Shown here: in pieces, positions 18,901-28,563 of the stretch
Layout: each line of letters opens with the position of its first letter
Position numbering within the stretch: position 1 is the first letter of the stretch
NCBI RefSeq assembly: GCF_023284045.1
Contig: NZ_JAKIKQ010000010.1
Location: forward strand, 99,009-163,008
Source: Shewanella kaireitica
Lineage (GTDB): Bacteria > Pseudomonadota > Gammaproteobacteria > Enterobacterales > Shewanellaceae
Direction of reading: 5' to 3'
Length of the DNA stretch: 64,000 nt
Made by a program: the position numbers and the translations under genes
Notes under the pieces: generated by a model
The model's input: the letters and a program-made list of their open reading frames with translations, nothing else
Told to the model about the DNA's origin: nothing
The model's database searches: none

Positions 18901-20070
18901 ATGACAGCCAAAAACAATAGCAAAAACCATCAACAACTCGCTTCCCAAATGACAGTTAAAAAGTACCTCCCTCTTTTGGTGGTGACCAGTGGCATAATTG
19001 TCGCCTATGTTTTGCAAATGACCTCTCCTTCAGCTGCAGTGAAGCCAGATAGCGACCCCATCATGAACGTCAATGTCATTGATATAAAACAGCAGAAATA
19101 TACTCCCAGCTACACTGCTTACGGGACGGTTACAGCTAAAAACACCCTCACTTTAACCGCTCAAGTTGAAGGCCTACTCACTCACCTTTCCCACAATATC
19201 ATTACAGGTGGCGTTATTAATATTGGTGAGAGTGTATTTCAACAAGAAAAATCAGACTTATCCGCAAAGCTTGCTCAACGACAAGCAGAAGTGGCGATTG
19301 CCAGTGCGCAACTATCTCTAGAGTTAGGACAACAACGCATCGCTGAGAAAGACTATAAAATGATGCAAAAGGACTTTGATGAAAATGAATGGCAACTGGA
19401 CTTAGAACTTCTGCTTAGAAAACCACAGCTCGCCCAAGCTAAAGCCCAACTCAGTATTGCAAAAAATGCACTAACGATTGCAGAGCGGGATCTAAAGCGC
19501 AGTCAATGGCACAGCGATAAGCGTTACTTTGTTCAATCTAAGAGTGTCTCTTCTGGTGACTACCTAGCCAAAGGTGATGAAATTGCGAAGTTAGTCGATA
19601 TCAGTGAGCTGAGAGTACCAATTTATTTACCTCGCGAGTTAGCAGCAAAAGTCAGTATTGGTCAAACTATCTCACTCTACCAACCTGACACTCAACGCAC
19701 AGTAAATGCCAATATCAGTCATATTTTCCCAATGCTGGATAATCAGGTTCAACTGCAAAAAGTGTTTGCACAATATCAGCCTCCAACAAACGATTTAAAC
19801 CCACTAATTATTGGCGACTTTGTCGAGGCAAAGCTATTCTTTGCCCCTATTGCCAACACATTAACCGTGCCGTTATCAGCCATTGATAATAATCATATTT
19901 GGTTAGTCACCTCAAAAAGTACACTCAAGCGTGAGCCTGTAAACATTGTTTACCAAGACGAACACAGTGCCGTGATCGTCAACACTCTCATCGACAGTGA
20001 ACAGATCATCAGTAATAAGCTCCACGCCCCACAAGCAAACATGAGCGTTAATATTGTGGAGGTACTCTAA
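18901..20070 (+). CDS. RND efflux periplasmic adaptor (HlyD/MFP family)
   Basis: 389 residues from the ATG at 18901, which has TTAGGT upstream; the frame is open 60 bases further but those residues look unlike a signal. One N-terminal membrane segment (KKYLPLLVVTSGIIVAYVLQ) is followed by a barrel-lipoyl arrangement (TAYGTVTAKNTLTLTAQVEG), a coiled-coil hairpin rich in Ala/Gln (about 125-210) and a second barrel (VPIYLPRELAAKVSIGQ). Adaptors of this kind bridge an RND pump and an outer-membrane channel. The stop overlaps the start of the permease gene (TAATG), so the two are coupled. No TolC-type gene follows, so a shared channel is expected. Confidence 0.9.
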   Translation: MTAKNNSKNHQQLASQMTVKKYLPLLVVTSGIIVAYVLQMTSPSAAVKPDSDPIMNVNVIDIKQQKYTPSYTAYGTVTAKNTLTLTAQVEGLLTHLSHNIITGGVINIGESVFQQEKSDLSAKLAQRQAEVAIASAQLSLELGQQRIAEKDYKMMQKDFDENEWQLDLELLLRKPQLAQAKAQLSIAKNALTIAERDLKRSQWHSDKRYFVQSKSVSSGDYLAKGDEIAKLVDISELRVPIYLPRELAAKVSIGQTISLYQPDTQRTVNANISHIFPMLDNQVQLQKVFAQYQPPTNDLNPLIIGDFVEAKLFFAPIANTLTVPLSAIDNNHIWLVTSKSTLKREPVNIVYQDEHSAVIVNTLIDSEQIISNKLHAPQANMSVNIVEVL

Positions 20071-23000
20071 TGAGTCACCCTTCTCTCACCGAACAAGCCT
20101 TGGGTTCAAAAATGTCGTATTCACTTATCAATCGACTCATCTACTGGATGATTGATAATCCCGTCGCAGTTAATTTGCTTACAGTGGCAATACTCATATT
20201 AGGGATTTACAGCTTTGGCGATATAAGACAAGAAACATCGCCTTCATTTAAAGTTGATGAAATAGAAATTACAGCCAGCTTTCCAGGAGCGACACCACGA
20301 GAAATCGAACAAGGTATCGTGCTGCCCATCGAGCACAGCCTCAGAGAAAACGTCCAGATTGATCGACTCTCTGCGAGCGCCATGGAGGGAGGAGCAAGAG
20401 TGGTACTCACACTGAACGATGGCGTCGATGCTAACAGTGTTATAGCTGATGTTAAAAATGATCTTGATGCCATCAACAGCTTTCCAGCCAGCATGGAGCC
20501 ATTACAAATATCTTTAGTTGAAGAGCTCGATTCCTTAATTGAGTTTGGCATTTATGGCGACCTTACAGAGACTGAATTACGTAGGCAGGGAAGTACACTT
20601 AAAGATGCCTTGTTAGCGCAGTTCGATATAGCAAAAATCGCAATCGCTGGTGTCAGAGAACCAGAGATAATTATTGAGATCACCCAAGATAAGCTATACC
20701 AGTATCAACTAACGTTAGCCGACATCACCCAAAAAATTGCCACTGAAGTTAATGATATCTCCGCTGGTAATATCAGCACCGATGCCGGCGATGTACTCAT
20801 TCGTACGCTGGGACGGAAAGATCAAGTTAGCCAATTTAAGCAGATAGCTATTAAAGCCCAAGCTGATGGAGCTGAGATAAAACTGGGGCAAATTGCCGAT
20901 GTTAGCTTTAGCTATTCTCAGCAAGAAGCACCGTTCTTAATTAATGGTAAACAAGGCGTTATGCTGGTTATTTACCAAAGTAAGAATGCCAAGCCTATTG
21001 AGCTGAGTGGTGCAATACAAAATTTTGTCAGTCAGTATCAACAAACCCTTGCTGCAAATACGAAGATCACTGTACTCGATGACCAAGCGCATTCATTTCA
21101 AACTCGTATTGATCTGTTACTAGATAATGGCTTAATAGGGATGATTTTAGTCATCATTGCATTGTCGTTATTTTTAGATATGCGCTTGGCGTTTTGGGTC
21201 TGTATGGGGGTGCCGATAGCCATTATTGGATCTCTGGCGTTCATGCCGGCCTTAAATATTCCACTGAATATGGTTACGCTTTTTGCGTTCATTATCACTC
21301 TCGGGATTTTGGTTGATGATGCGGTGATTGTTGCAGAGAATATTTATCAAAAAGTTCAACAAGGCTGCGAAATCGATATTGCACTTAAGCAAGGTGCTTC
21401 AGAGATGAGCGTCCCGGTATGTTTCTCCGTTGTCACCAATATCATTGCCTTTGTGCCATTACTATTTGTCCCCGGAGAGCTTGGGGTAATGTACAAACCG
21501 ATGACATTGCTAATCTTTGCAATTTTCATCGTCTCTCTCATTGAAGCCTTATTAATATTGCCTCATCACTTAAAGCAACTTAATAAACCGCAAAAGCACA
21601 ACTATCTCAATAAAATACAACAAAAGAGTTTCACTGCATTCGAAACCCTAAGGGATATTCATTTCAGTAAAGTATTGGGTTACGCGTTACGTCAGCCGTT
21701 AACCATTTTGGCTGTTTTTATCTCAATCACTTTAGTGACCTTTAGTTGGGTTAATTCTGGTCGAGTTGATGCAGATTTTGTCCCAAAGGTTGAATCACAG
21801 CGTATTGATGCCGAAGTTGAGTTTCCAGCAGGTTCTGCTCTTACTGACAAGAAAAATACCATGGCGCTTATACAAGCAGCTGGAGTACGTGCTTTTGCAC
21901 GCTTAAATGCCCCAGATAGCTATAAACATATCATGGTCGGCATTAGAGCAAACTCCGCATCAACGACTTTTCAGATTGTTGAAGATAGCAAACGTAACTA
22001 TACCGCAAGAGAGTTAGTGGATATTTGGCGCAGCGAGATTGGGGAGTTGGCTGGTGTAAAATCACTGTTCTTTGATTTTGAAGTGGGCCCTGGCGGTGGA
22101 AAAGAGCTTTCAATAGAATTGGGCGCAAGCGACAGCGAATTATTAAAAAAAGCAAGCTTTGAGCTCATGTCACAACTGAGAAATATAGAGGGCGTTACCG
22201 ATATTGATAGTGGACTTATTGATGCTCAACGCGAATATACTTTGAACATCAACGCCCGTGGCAGCATGTTAGGCTTTGATAGCGAAAGTTTAGGCGCGTT
22301 AGTTCGCAATAGCTTTTATGGTGATGAAGTTAAAAGACAAATCCTAAACAACGAGGAGCTAAAAATACGCGTTATGCGCCACCGTGACGAGCAGTTCAAA
22401 GCCAATCAACTCGGGGAACTACTCATCACATCTCCAACTGGCGAACAGGTTTTACTCAAACAAATCGCCACAATAACGCCAATTTTATCAGCAACTCAAA
22501 TTGACCGAGTCGATGGTATTGTACAAGTCGAAGTTAGTGGCAGTTTTATTCGTAGTATTGCCAATGTTGCGTTAATAACAGCGCAACTTTCGGACTCCAT
22601 TATTCCTAACTTAATGGAAAAATATCCAACCGTCGAGATTGAATTGGGTGGCAGTGCCCGGACAGAGCGCAAAGTCAATAACCAACTGATGACAGGAATA
22701 CTGCTAGCTTTGTTTATTGTATTCTCTTTTCTGGCTATCTACTTCAAAAACGTGATTGATGCCGTTTTAATCCTTAGCGTGATCCCGCTGTGCTTAGCCG
22801 CTGCGATGCTTGGACACATTATTCTTGGGCAAACTTTTAGTGTGATGAGTCTGTTCGGGATGATAGCTTTGTCAGGCTTAGTACTGAATGGCTCATTTGT
22901 GCTCTTACTCGAAATAAAGCAGCACATACGCCAAGGTCTTGATATTGAAACTGCAATAATCAAAAGCAGTTTAAGCCGCTTTAGACCTGTCGTTATTACC

Positions 23001-23231
23001 GCAATGACCACAACTCTTGGTTTAGCGCCTATGTTATTTGAAACATCGACCCAAGCACTATATTTGATCCCAATGGTGATCAGCTTAAGCTTCGGTACCT
23101 TCTTTTCAATGGCGACCATTTTAATTTTTGCACCCGCAGTCTTTTTACTGAGTGAACGTTGGCATAAAAGACAGACTCCTGAACCGTCAAAAGGGCAGCA
23201 GCAAGAGCTTAAAGGTAATTTAGCGCAATAA
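20070..23231 (+). CDS. RND efflux permease (AcrB/HAE-like)
   Basis: 1053 residues with the two-fold RND plan: a first membrane helix (NPVAVNLLTVAILILGIYSF), a large periplasmic loop, a block of six helices (about 350-500) with GILVDDAVIVAENIYQ bearing the proton-relay aspartates, then the same again in the second half. Pumps of this group export organic compounds with proton uptake. Substrate unknown. It is co-transcribed with the adaptor. No local regulator is adjacent; the nearest upstream gene is the frameshifted TonB-like remnant. Confidence 0.92.
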   Translation: MSHPSLTEQALGSKMSYSLINRLIYWMIDNPVAVNLLTVAILILGIYSFGDIRQETSPSFKVDEIEITASFPGATPREIEQGIVLPIEHSLRENVQIDRLSASAMEGGARVVLTLNDGVDANSVIADVKNDLDAINSFPASMEPLQISLVEELDSLIEFGIYGDLTETELRRQGSTLKDALLAQFDIAKIAIAGVREPEIIIEITQDKLYQYQLTLADITQKIATEVNDISAGNISTDAGDVLIRTLGRKDQVSQFKQIAIKAQADGAEIKLGQIADVSFSYSQQEAPFLINGKQGVMLVIYQSKNAKPIELSGAIQNFVSQYQQTLAANTKITVLDDQAHSFQTRIDLLLDNGLIGMILVIIALSLFLDMRLAFWVCMGVPIAIIGSLAFMPALNIPLNMVTLFAFIITLGILVDDAVIVAENIYQKVQQGCEIDIALKQGASEMSVPVCFSVVTNIIAFVPLLFVPGELGVMYKPMTLLIFAIFIVSLIEALLILPHHLKQLNKPQKHNYLNKIQQKSFTAFETLRDIHFSKVLGYALRQPLTILAVFISITLVTFSWVNSGRVDADFVPKVESQRIDAEVEFPAGSALTDKKNTMALIQAAGVRAFARLNAPDSYKHIMVGIRANSASTTFQIVEDSKRNYTARELVDIWRSEIGELAGVKSLFFDFEVGPGGGKELSIELGASDSELLKKASFELMSQLRNIEGVTDIDSGLIDAQREYTLNINARGSMLGFDSESLGALVRNSFYGDEVKRQILNNEELKIRVMRHRDEQFKANQLGELLITSPTGEQVLLKQIATITPILSATQIDRVDGIVQVEVSGSFIRSIANVALITAQLSDSIIPNLMEKYPTVEIELGGSARTERKVNNQLMTGILLALFIVFSFLAIYFKNVIDAVLILSVIPLCLAAAMLGHIILGQTFSVMSLFGMIALSGLVLNGSFVLLLEIKQHIRQGLDIETAIIKSSLSRFRPVVITAMTTTLGLAPMLFETSTQALYLIPMVISLSFGTFFSMATILIFAPAVFLLSERWHKRQTPEPSKGQQQELKGNLAQ

Positions 23232-23232
23232 A

Positions 23233-23347
23233 AGTGGCTGTTAAAAGGTTTATAAATTGCCTATATAATATGAGATGAAGTACTTTTGGTTAACGTACTT
23301 GTACCTAAATTACTTCATCTCAGTGTTAATCAATCAACACAGCCACT
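23233..23347. repeat. Nested inverted repeats between converging genes
   Basis: Outer arms AGTGGCTGT (23233-23241) and ACAGCCACT (23339-23347) and inner arms TGAGATGAAGTA (23271-23282) and TACTTCATCTCA (23311-23322) are both perfect. They fill the gap between the RND permease and the DUF1353 gene. It may stop transcription from both sides, though there is no T run. Confidence 0.6.
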
Positions 23348-23744
23348 AAGGCGCACTTAAAAGATTTGGCTTGGCTGAATTAGCGCCACCGAGCCTTACA
23401 CCTTGGTAGACATACCAAGCTCTAAATGGCGACATGCCATCTTGTAAACAAACCTCTTTAAGAATTTCATCGGCGCGTTTTCTCGCTGATTGCGGCAAAA
23501 CCTCCTCCCGCATAAGCTGATACAAAGCATCATGTATTAATGAGCCCTGCATAAAGTTTTTACTATCAATTGCTGGACTGCTCGGGCCATCCCAGGCATA
23601 ACCAGGCTTTATAACCAAGCGCCCACCGGCGCTGAACTCAAGAAAGGAATTGGCAATGGGTGCCTTAACAGATAACCCAGTGTCGTAGACTAACTCTGAA
23701 TGTAGATTGTATTTGTAACTCCTACGTTGCTTATATTTAATCAA
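23346..23744 (-). CDS. DUF1353 family protein
   Basis: 132 residues. The sequence LVIKPGYAWDGPSSPAID and GSLIHDALYQLMRE match DUF1353, a small family common in phages and also found on chromosomes. Function unknown. The conserved WDG, S and HDALY residues suggest a catalytic or metal site, but no activity is established to my knowledge. No signal peptide. No other phage gene is nearby. Confidence 0.75.
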   Translation of the reverse strand: MIKYKQRRSYKYNLHSELVYDTGLSVKAPIANSFLEFSAGGRLVIKPGYAWDGPSSPAIDSKNFMQGSLIHDALYQLMREEVLPQSARKRADEILKEVCLQDGMSPFRAWYVYQGVRLGGANSAKPNLLSAP

Positions 23745-23885
23745 AGCGACTCCTAAGTATTCTGCTTTGCCATTGATGATTTTTGTTGAAAAAGCCGATA
23801 AAACAGCTAAATAATAATGCAGCTAACATACTGAAATAAACCCAACATATACATAAATAAACAAAACAACAGCATGGTAAGCAAG

Positions 23886-24779
23886 CTAAATGGGATCTCT
23901 TACCCGCAGGAAACTTGCAAATCGAGGCGTGCCTTTTTGTGTTTCACCATAATACTTAAATGTAATAGTGCTACCCACTTTTGGCGGGTTACGCCGCTCT
24001 TCATCACTAAAGCCGCTGCCAATGCTAAATTGTTTGCCCTGCTTAGTTTCCACCAACAAAGCCCCCATCATACCGATGTATTTACCCTTACCCTCTTTAT
24101 GAGCCAGTACCCTAGCTTCTGCGTCATAGAAGGGTTTTAACTTTACAATATCGCCGGTGCGACCAACCTGATAAAGAGCAGTTTTTCTATGTAACATCAA
24201 GCCTTCACCATTATTTTCAATGATATCAGTGAGTCGACGATCTAACGCTAATTTATCTTTAACTGAAAACTGCGGGATAACCTCAATATGAGTACTGATA
24301 TCAGATAGCTCAGCCAGCGCCTTTTTATATCTTGTGGCAAAATGAGTTGTTTCCGCGGGCAAGTCAAACACCATAAATCTAACCTGCTGCCACTGTGTCT
24401 TAGTTGCATTAGTCTTTCGAACAATCGCTGATACCTGATCGAACTGATTACGACCTATCCATAACTCACCATCTACAGGATAATCGGGAAACCCTTTAGT
24501 AAACCAATCAGGCAGGTTAATCTTTCGCCCCGATCGAGTTCGCATGCTACTACCATCCCAATAGCCTCTTACGCCATCAAGCTTCTCACTCACTAAAAAG
24601 TCATCTAACTGAACTGTACTTTCAGCTTGAAATTCAGTAGCCAGTTGCAAGGGTGGCTTTAATATTTCACTCGCTTTTAATTCAAGGGGTATAGAAACAA
24701 AGCTAATGAACAATAGAAATTGCCAATTAAAAAACCGTAAGTGTTTCCTATTTGAACTTCGCTTTCTAACTTTTGTCAT
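23886..24779 (-). CDS. Exported ATP-dependent DNA ligase (LigE type)
   Basis: 297 residues from the ATG at 24779, which has GGAG eight bases upstream; the frame extends to a TTG four codons earlier. An N-terminal hydrophobic segment (RFFNWQFLLFISFVSIPLELKA) would carry the enzyme to the periplasm. The nucleotidyltransferase motif I is SEKLDGVRGYWDG, with the adenylated Lys near residue 66; further motifs include DGELWIG, FMVFDLPA, GEGLMLHRK and DIVKLKPF. An OB-fold closes the protein. LigE ligases are short, lack extra domains, and are thought to act in the periplasm, perhaps during DNA uptake. Confidence 0.9.
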   Translation of the reverse strand: MTKVRKRSSNRKHLRFFNWQFLLFISFVSIPLELKASEILKPPLQLATEFQAESTVQLDDFLVSEKLDGVRGYWDGSSMRTRSGRKINLPDWFTKGFPDYPVDGELWIGRNQFDQVSAIVRKTNATKTQWQQVRFMVFDLPAETTHFATRYKKALAELSDISTHIEVIPQFSVKDKLALDRRLTDIIENNGEGLMLHRKTALYQVGRTGDIVKLKPFYDAEARVLAHKEGKGKYIGMMGALLVETKQGKQFSIGSGFSDEERRNPPKVGSTITFKYYGETQKGTPRFASFLRVRDPI

Positions 24780-25063
24780 ATATTGCTCCAAGATGGTGAC
24801 GATAAATAGTAAAAGACTATTGTTCGTTTTGAAGCCTAGTTCTGAGATTGAAGTTCGCCATCAGTTAAATGACTGACTTATTGAAATTATACGCTTAGTC
24901 ATTTTTAGTTAAGCCACTCAGTAGCCAAAGCGTGATATGTAATAAGATTGTTGTTTAACTTGCCTGTAATTGACTACATATTTAGTCATATTACGATTAT
25001 ACTAGGCCGCTATTTTGGGGAAGAACCGCAGTAAAACAATAATCAATCATAAGATGGGGATAT

Positions 25064-25435
25064 ATGAAACCTGCTAACAATCACGGTATTAAACGCGTCA
25101 TTAGGGCAACTGGATTTTCGATGCAAGGGCTTAAACTTGCTTGGAAACATGAAGCAGCATTCCGACAAGAACTCATTCTTGCTGCAATTATGTTACCCAT
25201 TGCCTTACTCGTGGACGTTACAACTGTTGAGCGTATTCTTTTAATTCTAGGGCTTTTTGTAGTCCTTATTGTTGAACTGCTAAACTCAGCGATAGAAGCT
25301 GTAGTAGATAGGATCAGTGATGAAATTCACCCTCTTAGCGGCCAAGCTAAGGACATTGCATCTGCAGCGGTATTTATGAGCCTATTCTTTTGCGGCTTAA
25401 CTTGGTTACTTATTCTGTTACCTAAATTTATTTAA
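25064..25435 (+). CDS. dgkA: Diacylglycerol kinase DgkA
   Basis: 123 residues with three membrane helices. KLAWKHEAAFRQEL is the N-terminal signature; VELLNSAIEAVVDRISDE carries the catalytic and metal-binding glutamates. It phosphorylates diacylglycerol in the inner membrane, recycling the lipid left from membrane-derived oligosaccharide or LPS modification. Length matches E. coli (122). RBS is GATGGGG before the ATG. lexA is not adjacent here, unlike in E. coli. Confidence 0.95.
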   Translation: MKPANNHGIKRVIRATGFSMQGLKLAWKHEAAFRQELILAAIMLPIALLVDVTTVERILLILGLFVVLIVELLNSAIEAVVDRISDEIHPLSGQAKDIASAAVFMSLFFCGLTWLLILLPKFI

Positions 25436-25822
25436 CCTAAGTGTATTTAACCTAAGTAGCGCACAAACATCCTATTACCGCCTCATCTGAACTTGTCGCT
25501 CTGATCCATAGATGACGACAAGTTCCGATGCTCATATAAGCATATTCGCTACACTTCAAACATTTAGAATAATAACTCGCTTTGCTACCCTTTTGGAGCT
25601 AGCACAACTCTCTTATCTATACCGCTGGATCAACTACAAATCCCATCAAAAGCAGCGAAAAATACAGTTTGCATGCATTAGATCAAACAATTCAGACATT
25701 TTTTGAAACATATCATTCACATTTCCACATATACTGTTATGCTGTTTTCGATGTCCATAGACTGTTGACACGATTCAACAGCTACAAAATAAAAATTATA
25801 AGAGATTGCGGAGTTACTTTTA
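25436..25822. other. Intergenic region with a hairpin and a short direct repeat
   Basis: 387 bases without a gene. Two copies of TATTTAACCTAAGT overlap the dgkA stop codon. GAACTTGTCG (25489-25498) and CGACAAGTTC (25516-25525) form a 10-bp perfect stem that may end dgkA transcription, though without a T run. The promoter of the next gene should be in the right half. Confidence 0.5.
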
Positions 25823-26695
25823 ATGTTTAAAAGTTCCACATTTATCACTGCCACGTTATTGGCCCTGATGACTAGCTATAGCGCTTATGCCACGAATGAT
25901 ACTATTATTCGTGTAGGCGGTTTTTACGCTAATACAGATTCAAATATCGATGTAAACGATCCTCTTCTAGGCAATAACTTCTCGTTAGACTTTGAGCAAG
26001 ACTTAAAGCTTGAAGACTCTCAGTTTTTGCCTTTCTTTGAATTTATTCACCGCTTTAACGATAGACATAATATTTATATCGATTGGAAACAGCTACATCG
26101 CAGTGCCCTTAATCAATCTGTTGAAAAGCCATTCCAGTTTACTTGGGACGACACGACATATGATGTCAAAGCAGGTGTTGCGCTTGATACTACCCTCAAC
26201 ATCGATATTGCTCGCATTGGTTACGGCTATGATATTTTTCAAGGTGATCATTATGAGGTCGGTCTGTCAGTAGGCCTGCATGCCATGTTTATCAAAACAG
26301 CATTCAAAGGCGATATTGGCATCTGTGAAGTCGAAATTGAAACACGCTGCCCTGACACCATTACCATTCCTAAAGTTGTTGATGAGAAGCTAACTGCACC
26401 GTTACCTGATATCGGAGTATATGGCAGTTATGAGCTTTATCCAGGCTTTATGTTTAGCGGCCATGCACAATACTTTTATATCAAACTAGATGATTTAAAA
26501 GGTGGTTTAGTTGATATTAGATTAGGCGTTCAGGCCGCAATTACTGAAAACTGGCATATGACAGCTGCATTTAATTACTATGAAGTTGATGTTGAATACA
26601 CTACCAACATAAAAGATACTGATATAAAGCTGGCTGACTTTAATATGTACTACAGTTTTACAGGTCCAATGCTATCAGTCAGCTATCAGTTTTAG
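25823..26695 (+). CDS. Predicted outer-membrane beta-barrel protein
   Basis: 290 residues. A signal peptide (MFKSSTFITATLLALMTSYSAYA) is followed by alternating polar/aromatic strands and a terminal SVSYQF, whose final Phe is the usual barrel-assembly signal. About eight to ten strands fit the length. Two cysteines (GICEVEIETRCPD) flank a loop and may form a disulfide. I cannot name a family beyond an OmpW/DUF-like barrel. It has its own terminator and a GGAG ribosome-binding site, and stands alone. Confidence 0.7.
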   Translation: MFKSSTFITATLLALMTSYSAYATNDTIIRVGGFYANTDSNIDVNDPLLGNNFSLDFEQDLKLEDSQFLPFFEFIHRFNDRHNIYIDWKQLHRSALNQSVEKPFQFTWDDTTYDVKAGVALDTTLNIDIARIGYGYDIFQGDHYEVGLSVGLHAMFIKTAFKGDIGICEVEIETRCPDTITIPKVVDEKLTAPLPDIGVYGSYELYPGFMFSGHAQYFYIKLDDLKGGLVDIRLGVQAAITENWHMTAAFNYYEVDVEYTTNIKDTDIKLADFNMYYSFTGPMLSVSYQF

Positions 26696-26723
26696 AGCGT
26701 TAAATTAAGGCGTTACTCCACAT

Positions 26724-26752
26724 AAAAAAGACACCTAGCGGTGTCTTTTTTA
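26724..26752. terminator. Bidirectional rho-independent terminator
   Basis: AAAAAAGACACC-TAGC-GGTGTCTTTTTT between the barrel gene and the convergent peptidase gene. Confidence 0.9.
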
Positions 26753-26772
26753 TTATCTCTCAGGCTAACTAA

Positions 26773-28371
26773 TTAGCGTCCATCTTGTGCTCGACGGCTT
26801 TTAAAGTCTGACTCTTCGAGCCATTTAGGCCAATCTTCGTTATTTGCCAGCGTTGCCAGAATGTCTGAAATAAGGCTAATATCCTGTTTAACACCACCTA
26901 AACTCCAGCTTGGATCGTAATCATCAGCTTCCTTATGATATTTATGAGCAATATAATCTGGGTCTGTGTCACCTAAGCTCATAAACAGCAATCCCGGCAC
27001 GCCTTCTTGCGCTAACGCGAAGTGATCAGAACGGAACATAAGACCATTTTGCGGTAATGGATCGCCTTTCACATAACGCTGCTGATGCTTAGCGGCATTG
27101 TTAAGGTAATACTCCATTTCCGATACGCCCTTTCCATAACGCAATATGTAATCAACACTATCGTTAACGTTCATACCGTCGATATTTAAAAAGGAAACAA
27201 TCTGTTTAGTTGGTATCGGTGGTTGCTTAGCAAAATGCTGCGCGCCAATGAGGCCGGTTTCTTCAGCGGTAAATGAAGTAAACAGAATAGAACGTTTAAA
27301 TGGCTTTTCTTTAGCATGCAGACTAAACGTACGCGCAAGTTCCAGCACACCAGCGACGCCGCTAGCATTATCAACTGCACCATTGTAAATGTGCTTTACG
27401 CCCTTCTCGTCAACTCGAGTACCAAGGTGATCCCAATGCGCGTGCATCACCACCATTTCATCAGCTCTGTCACTGCCAGGCAATAGTGCCATAACATTGT
27501 AAGACTCTGCGCGTTCAATGCTATTTTTAAGCTCTAGTGTTGCAGATACTTTCAGCGATACTGGCTTAAAGCTAGATTTAGCCGCCTTTAGCTTTTGCTT
27601 TTCATAATCAAGACCCGCTGCAGCAAAAATCTGTTTGGCGTTTTCATGCTGGATCCAGCCCATCACTCCCACTTGATCTTGGTTATTATTGTCATCAACT
27701 AAAGTAAATTTGCTGCCAGTATTCGAGTTTTGCACCACACCCCAGCCATAGGCTGCAGGCGCTGTTTCGTGCACGATAAAAACCGCCTTCGCGCCTTGTC
27801 TTGCCGCTTCTTCATATTTATAAGTCCAACGCCCATAATAGGTCATAGCGTTGCCTTTAAACACGGCAGGATCTTGAGTGGCAAACCCAGGGTCATTGAC
27901 CAACACAATAACGGTCTTTCCCTTAACATCAATGCCTTGGTAATCATTCCAGTCATATTCTGGCGCATTAATACCGTAACCAACAAACACAACGTCACTA
28001 TTTTCAAGCTTGACGCTATCACTAATTCTCTGGGTTCTAGCGGTAAATTCGCTACCGTTAATCAAGTTTAATTCGCCAATTTTAAGCGACATATTCTGAT
28101 CCGCCGTCACCTTAGCTAATGGCACTGGCTGTAAGTATTTATCGCCAAAACCCGGCTCAAGTCCTATCTTCTTGAACTCTGCCTCTATGTATTTCAGGGT
28201 CAGGCCTTCACCAGCTGACAAAGGTGCACGTCCACCATATTCATCACTAGCGAGTGTTTTTACATGACTACGGTATTTATCAAGATCGATACTGATGTCA
28301 CTTTTTTCTGAATGAGCAATTGCTGGGAAGGCTAATGCCGACACCACGCTTGCAAGTATGAGTTTATTCAC
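26773..28371 (-). CDS. M28-family zinc aminopeptidase with PA domain, exported
   Basis: 532 residues. A signal peptide (MNKLILASVVSALAFPAIAHS) is followed by a PA-domain insert (about 130-260) and an M28 peptidase core. Zinc-binding motifs visible: VVMHAHWDHLG, GAVDNASGVAGVLELA (bridging Asp), FTAEETGLIGAQHFAK (catalytic and metal-binding Glu), LNIDGMN and a late His in HKYHKEAD. It should remove N-terminal residues from peptides in the periplasm or outside. It stands alone, with a bidirectional terminator after it. Confidence 0.92.
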   Translation of the reverse strand: MNKLILASVVSALAFPAIAHSEKSDISIDLDKYRSHVKTLASDEYGGRAPLSAGEGLTLKYIEAEFKKIGLEPGFGDKYLQPVPLAKVTADQNMSLKIGELNLINGSEFTARTQRISDSVKLENSDVVFVGYGINAPEYDWNDYQGIDVKGKTVIVLVNDPGFATQDPAVFKGNAMTYYGRWTYKYEEAARQGAKAVFIVHETAPAAYGWGVVQNSNTGSKFTLVDDNNNQDQVGVMGWIQHENAKQIFAAAGLDYEKQKLKAAKSSFKPVSLKVSATLELKNSIERAESYNVMALLPGSDRADEMVVMHAHWDHLGTRVDEKGVKHIYNGAVDNASGVAGVLELARTFSLHAKEKPFKRSILFTSFTAEETGLIGAQHFAKQPPIPTKQIVSFLNIDGMNVNDSVDYILRYGKGVSEMEYYLNNAAKHQQRYVKGDPLPQNGLMFRSDHFALAQEGVPGLLFMSLGDTDPDYIAHKYHKEADDYDPSWSLGGVKQDISLISDILATLANNEDWPKWLEESDFKSRRAQDGR

Positions 28372-28563
28372 TGCCAGTCCTTTATTGTTATTATTTCGTT
28401 CTTTATAGTATTAATTCGACAACTTTGTGGCTGATTTTCATTAAACAGATGTATTCACAAAGGCAAATCATAATAGAATGGCGTAGTGAAATGTACAATG
28501 ATGCCACCACTCATTTGCATAAAAATTACAAAGTGGCTCCATAGATAAAACCAAGGCTAATAA

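Noticed and set aside
23346..23744. Prophage remnant around the DUF1353 gene
   Set aside because: No other phage gene, integrase or attachment site nearby; the family also occurs outside phages.
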